From positions 1 through 7,657 of the forward strand of contig JACZYK010000120.1 of NCBI GenBank assembly GCA_022571135.1: a DNA stretch of 7,657 bases. The letters run 5' to 3'. Made by a program: the position numbers and the translations under genes. Shown here in pieces: positions 6,091 to 7,657 of the stretch (positions are counted from its first letter, which is position 1; each line of letters begins with the position of its first letter). Source of the DNA: Bacteroidota bacterium. GTDB taxonomy: Bacteria; Bacteroidota; Rhodothermia; Rhodothermales; UBA10348. Below the pieces are notes generated by a model, which had not been told where the DNA came from, ran no database searches, and saw only the letters and a program-made list of their open reading frames with translations.

Positions 6091-7657
6091 GAACGCTCGG
6101 TCGATGCTGAGGTGAAAATTGAATCGTCGTCCGCTCTTTCTGTCCGGCGCCCCCGAACGAAGGCCCTTCCTGTACAGGACGATGTCTTCAGGATTCAGGA
6201 GGTCTTCGTCCATCGGATTGATTTTTACTGCGAAGTCGAGCCGGACCGATCCGACGGGTGTGCTATATCGAAGTCCGAGGCCCGAACCGAACTGAAAGGC
6301 GGCGTTGCGAAACGTACCGGTGTCTCTTACCGACGGTTCACCGTTTTCATCGAAGAGTATTCTACCCGACTCGTCTCGACGCACCGACGAAGACAGCGCC
6401 CCGAAGTCGATAAACGCTCCGAGCCTCCATTTGTCGTCCATACCCGGGATTGGTACTCGAACTTCCACACTACCCCTGAGCTTCGCCAGCCCACCCACGG
6501 CTTCAAAGTGGGCGTTCGTGGCGGCGGCTTTACCCGACTCGTCGAATAGGATCGAGTCTGCGCGTGCGACCTGCGGCCCCATCGCATTCAGGCCCCAGCC
6601 TCTGACGTCCACAGCGCCGCCCGAATAAAACCGAATCGGATCGAAACGGAACTCCGTTTCCGTGTCCGACTGTTGACGGCTGTTTCCGAGCGGTTTCAGT
6701 CGGCCGTAGAAAATCGACACTACGACATTTGTCCGTCGTGTCAGCGGGATGTATCCGAGCGCTTCGATTACGCCCTTGATGAACGTGACGCCGGACGGTA
6801 TCAGTAAGCCGCCGCCCTCGATCTGCGGGCGAATCAGGAAACCTCGCCTGGGATTCAGGTAGTCGTTGAGCTTTCCGGCAGTGACACCGAGACCGACGAC
6901 GCTGCGATCGTAAATGTCGAAACGTCCCGTCAGGCCGGTAGTTGTCAGTGGAACGGCTCGGCTGAGCGTATGCTGAAAGCTCACGTGCCTGAACGGAAGC
7001 ATTTCCAGAAGAAACGACGTAGTGACGCCTATTTCGTAGAAGCGGATATTCTGATTGGGGTCGTCGAGGCGGTTGTAGAACGGTGAAACGGTAGCGGACA
7101 ACCGGGTTGTGAATAAGTAGGGTTGTCGGATGGATATCGACGCGTTGACGCTCTCGACGGGATTGCGACCCGATTCCGGCTGCGCCGCGATACCGGTCCG
7201 CGTAAAAGCGGAAAGCGACAACTGACGGGCTCCACCAAGGAAATTCCGATGCCTGGCATTTGCTTCGAACGAGAGGCCTTCCGCCCTCGAGTATCCGGTC
7301 TGCACCGAAACGAATCGCGGACGAGACTCGCGAACCCTGTATCGCACGGTGACCGTCGAATCGACGGGTTGTGAGGGTAGATCTGCAAGGGCAAGTCGGA
7401 ACAGTTTCAGACCAAAGAGCTCTCGCTGCCCCCGCGATACGTCCGAGCGGGAAAAGTAGTCGCCCTCTCTGAACGGTAGTTCGCGTCGGACAATCTTCTC
7501 GTCGATCGAAGTATTTCCCTCGATGATGATCGTGTCCACGCGGGCCCGCGGTCCGGGGTCGACCCGCATACGTATGTTCGCAACGTTCAGCGTCGAGTCG
7601 ACGACCGCTTCCGTGTGAATTTGGGCGAATGCGTAACCACGGTTCTGGAGGAAGGTC
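6088..7657 (-). CDS. Omp85-family outer-membrane barrel protein, BamA/TamA-like (5' end outside window)
   Basis: The frame stays open to the right edge: 522 codons are visible and the true start lies beyond it. The internal Met at 7569 is not a credible start, because the 29 codons before it continue a POTRA domain (FLQNRGYAFAQIHTEAVV, ending near DPGPRA). A full POTRA follows at visible residues about 38-111, with VDTIIIEGN, IVRREL and a G-L-K-L-F segment. The barrel begins near 115, with GYSRAEGLSFEA and RHRNFLGGARQLSLSA. The L6-loop VRGF-type motif appears as VRGW at about 350-353. The chain ends NFHLSIDRAF, with the C-terminal Phe typical of outer-membrane barrels. Roughly 410 barrel residues fit a 16-stranded Omp85. 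No cysteine is visible. Its place directly before tamB mirrors tamA-tamB of Proteobacteria and suggests it is the TamB partner. The POTRA number, and whether the N-terminus is a normal signal peptide or a lipoprotein signal (TamL-like), cannot be seen, so I do not choose between tamA, tamL and bamA. Confidence 0.93.
   Translation of the reverse strand, partial: TFLQNRGYAFAQIHTEAVVDSTLNVANIRMRVDPGPRARVDTIIIEGNTSIDEKIVRRELPFREGDYFSRSDVSRGQRELFGLKLFRLALADLPSQPVDSTVTVRYRVRESRPRFVSVQTGYSRAEGLSFEANARHRNFLGGARQLSLSAFTRTGIAAQPESGRNPVESVNASISIRQPYLFTTRLSATVSPFYNRLDDPNQNIRFYEIGVTTSFLLEMLPFRHVSFQHTLSRAVPLTTTGLTGRFDIYDRSVVGLGVTAGKLNDYLNPRRGFLIRPQIEGGGLLIPSGVTFIKGVIEALGYIPLTRRTNVVVSIFYGRLKPLGNSRQQSDTETEFRFDPIRFYSGGAVDVRGWGLNAMGPQVARADSILFDESGKAAATNAHFEAVGGLAKLRGSVEVRVPIPGMDDKWRLGAFIDFGALSSSVRRDESGRILFDENGEPSVRDTGTFRNAAFQFGSGLGLRYSTPVGSVRLDFAVKINPMDEDLLNPEDIVLYRKGLRSGAPDRKSGRRFNFHLSIDRAF

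Noticed and set aside
7567..7569. ATG as the start of the Omp85 gene
   Set aside because: The frame remains open for 29 more codons to the window edge, and those codons encode the end of a typical POTRA domain, so this Met is internal.
1..7657. Mobile element, CRISPR array, defence system or other novel accessory system
   Set aside because: I see no transposase, integrase, tandem spaced repeats or terminal inverted repeats. The genes are envelope biogenesis genes in a tight co-oriented block, with similar base composition throughout as judged by eye.

Overview
The window is a compact run of four genes, all read from the minus strand, so transcription goes from high to low coordinates. In order they are: (1) the 3' part of an Omp85-family (BamA/TamA-like) outer-membrane barrel gene, cut by the right edge; (2) a complete, very long tamB-type (DUF490) gene; (3) a complete mlaE-type permease gene; (4) the first 23 codons of an mlaF-type ABC ATPase gene, cut by the left edge. 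Gaps between genes are 6, 66 and 21 bases, and I see no convincing terminator or promoter in any of them, so a single operon is the simplest reading.

All four products belong to the envelope of a diderm (Gram-negative-type) bacterium. TamA/TamB-type pairs link the inner and outer membranes and are implicated in outer-membrane protein insertion and in phospholipid movement between the membranes. MlaE and MlaF form the inner-membrane core of the Mla (MCE-type) lipid transporter. The window therefore looks like an envelope lipid/outer-membrane biogenesis locus that places a TamB-type bridge and an Mla-type transporter under shared control. The lipid-traffic role is inferred from the families. 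The linkage itself is seen in the sequence.

The organism cannot be named from this window. Moderately GC-rich DNA, the absence of Shine-Dalgarno-like sequence before all three visible starts, and the style of the TamB C-terminus and the Omp85 barrel suggest a member of the Bacteroidota/Rhodothermota or wider FCB group. This is a tentative inference.

There is no mobile element, CRISPR array, tRNA, rRNA or recognised riboswitch. Coding sequence fills nearly the whole window and no gene-free stretch exceeds 66 bases. The points most worth a second look are the TAM-Mla linkage, an isolated cysteine pair in the 1707-residue TamB, the aromatic-ended TamB C-terminus, and the same-frame junction between the Omp85 and tamB genes.
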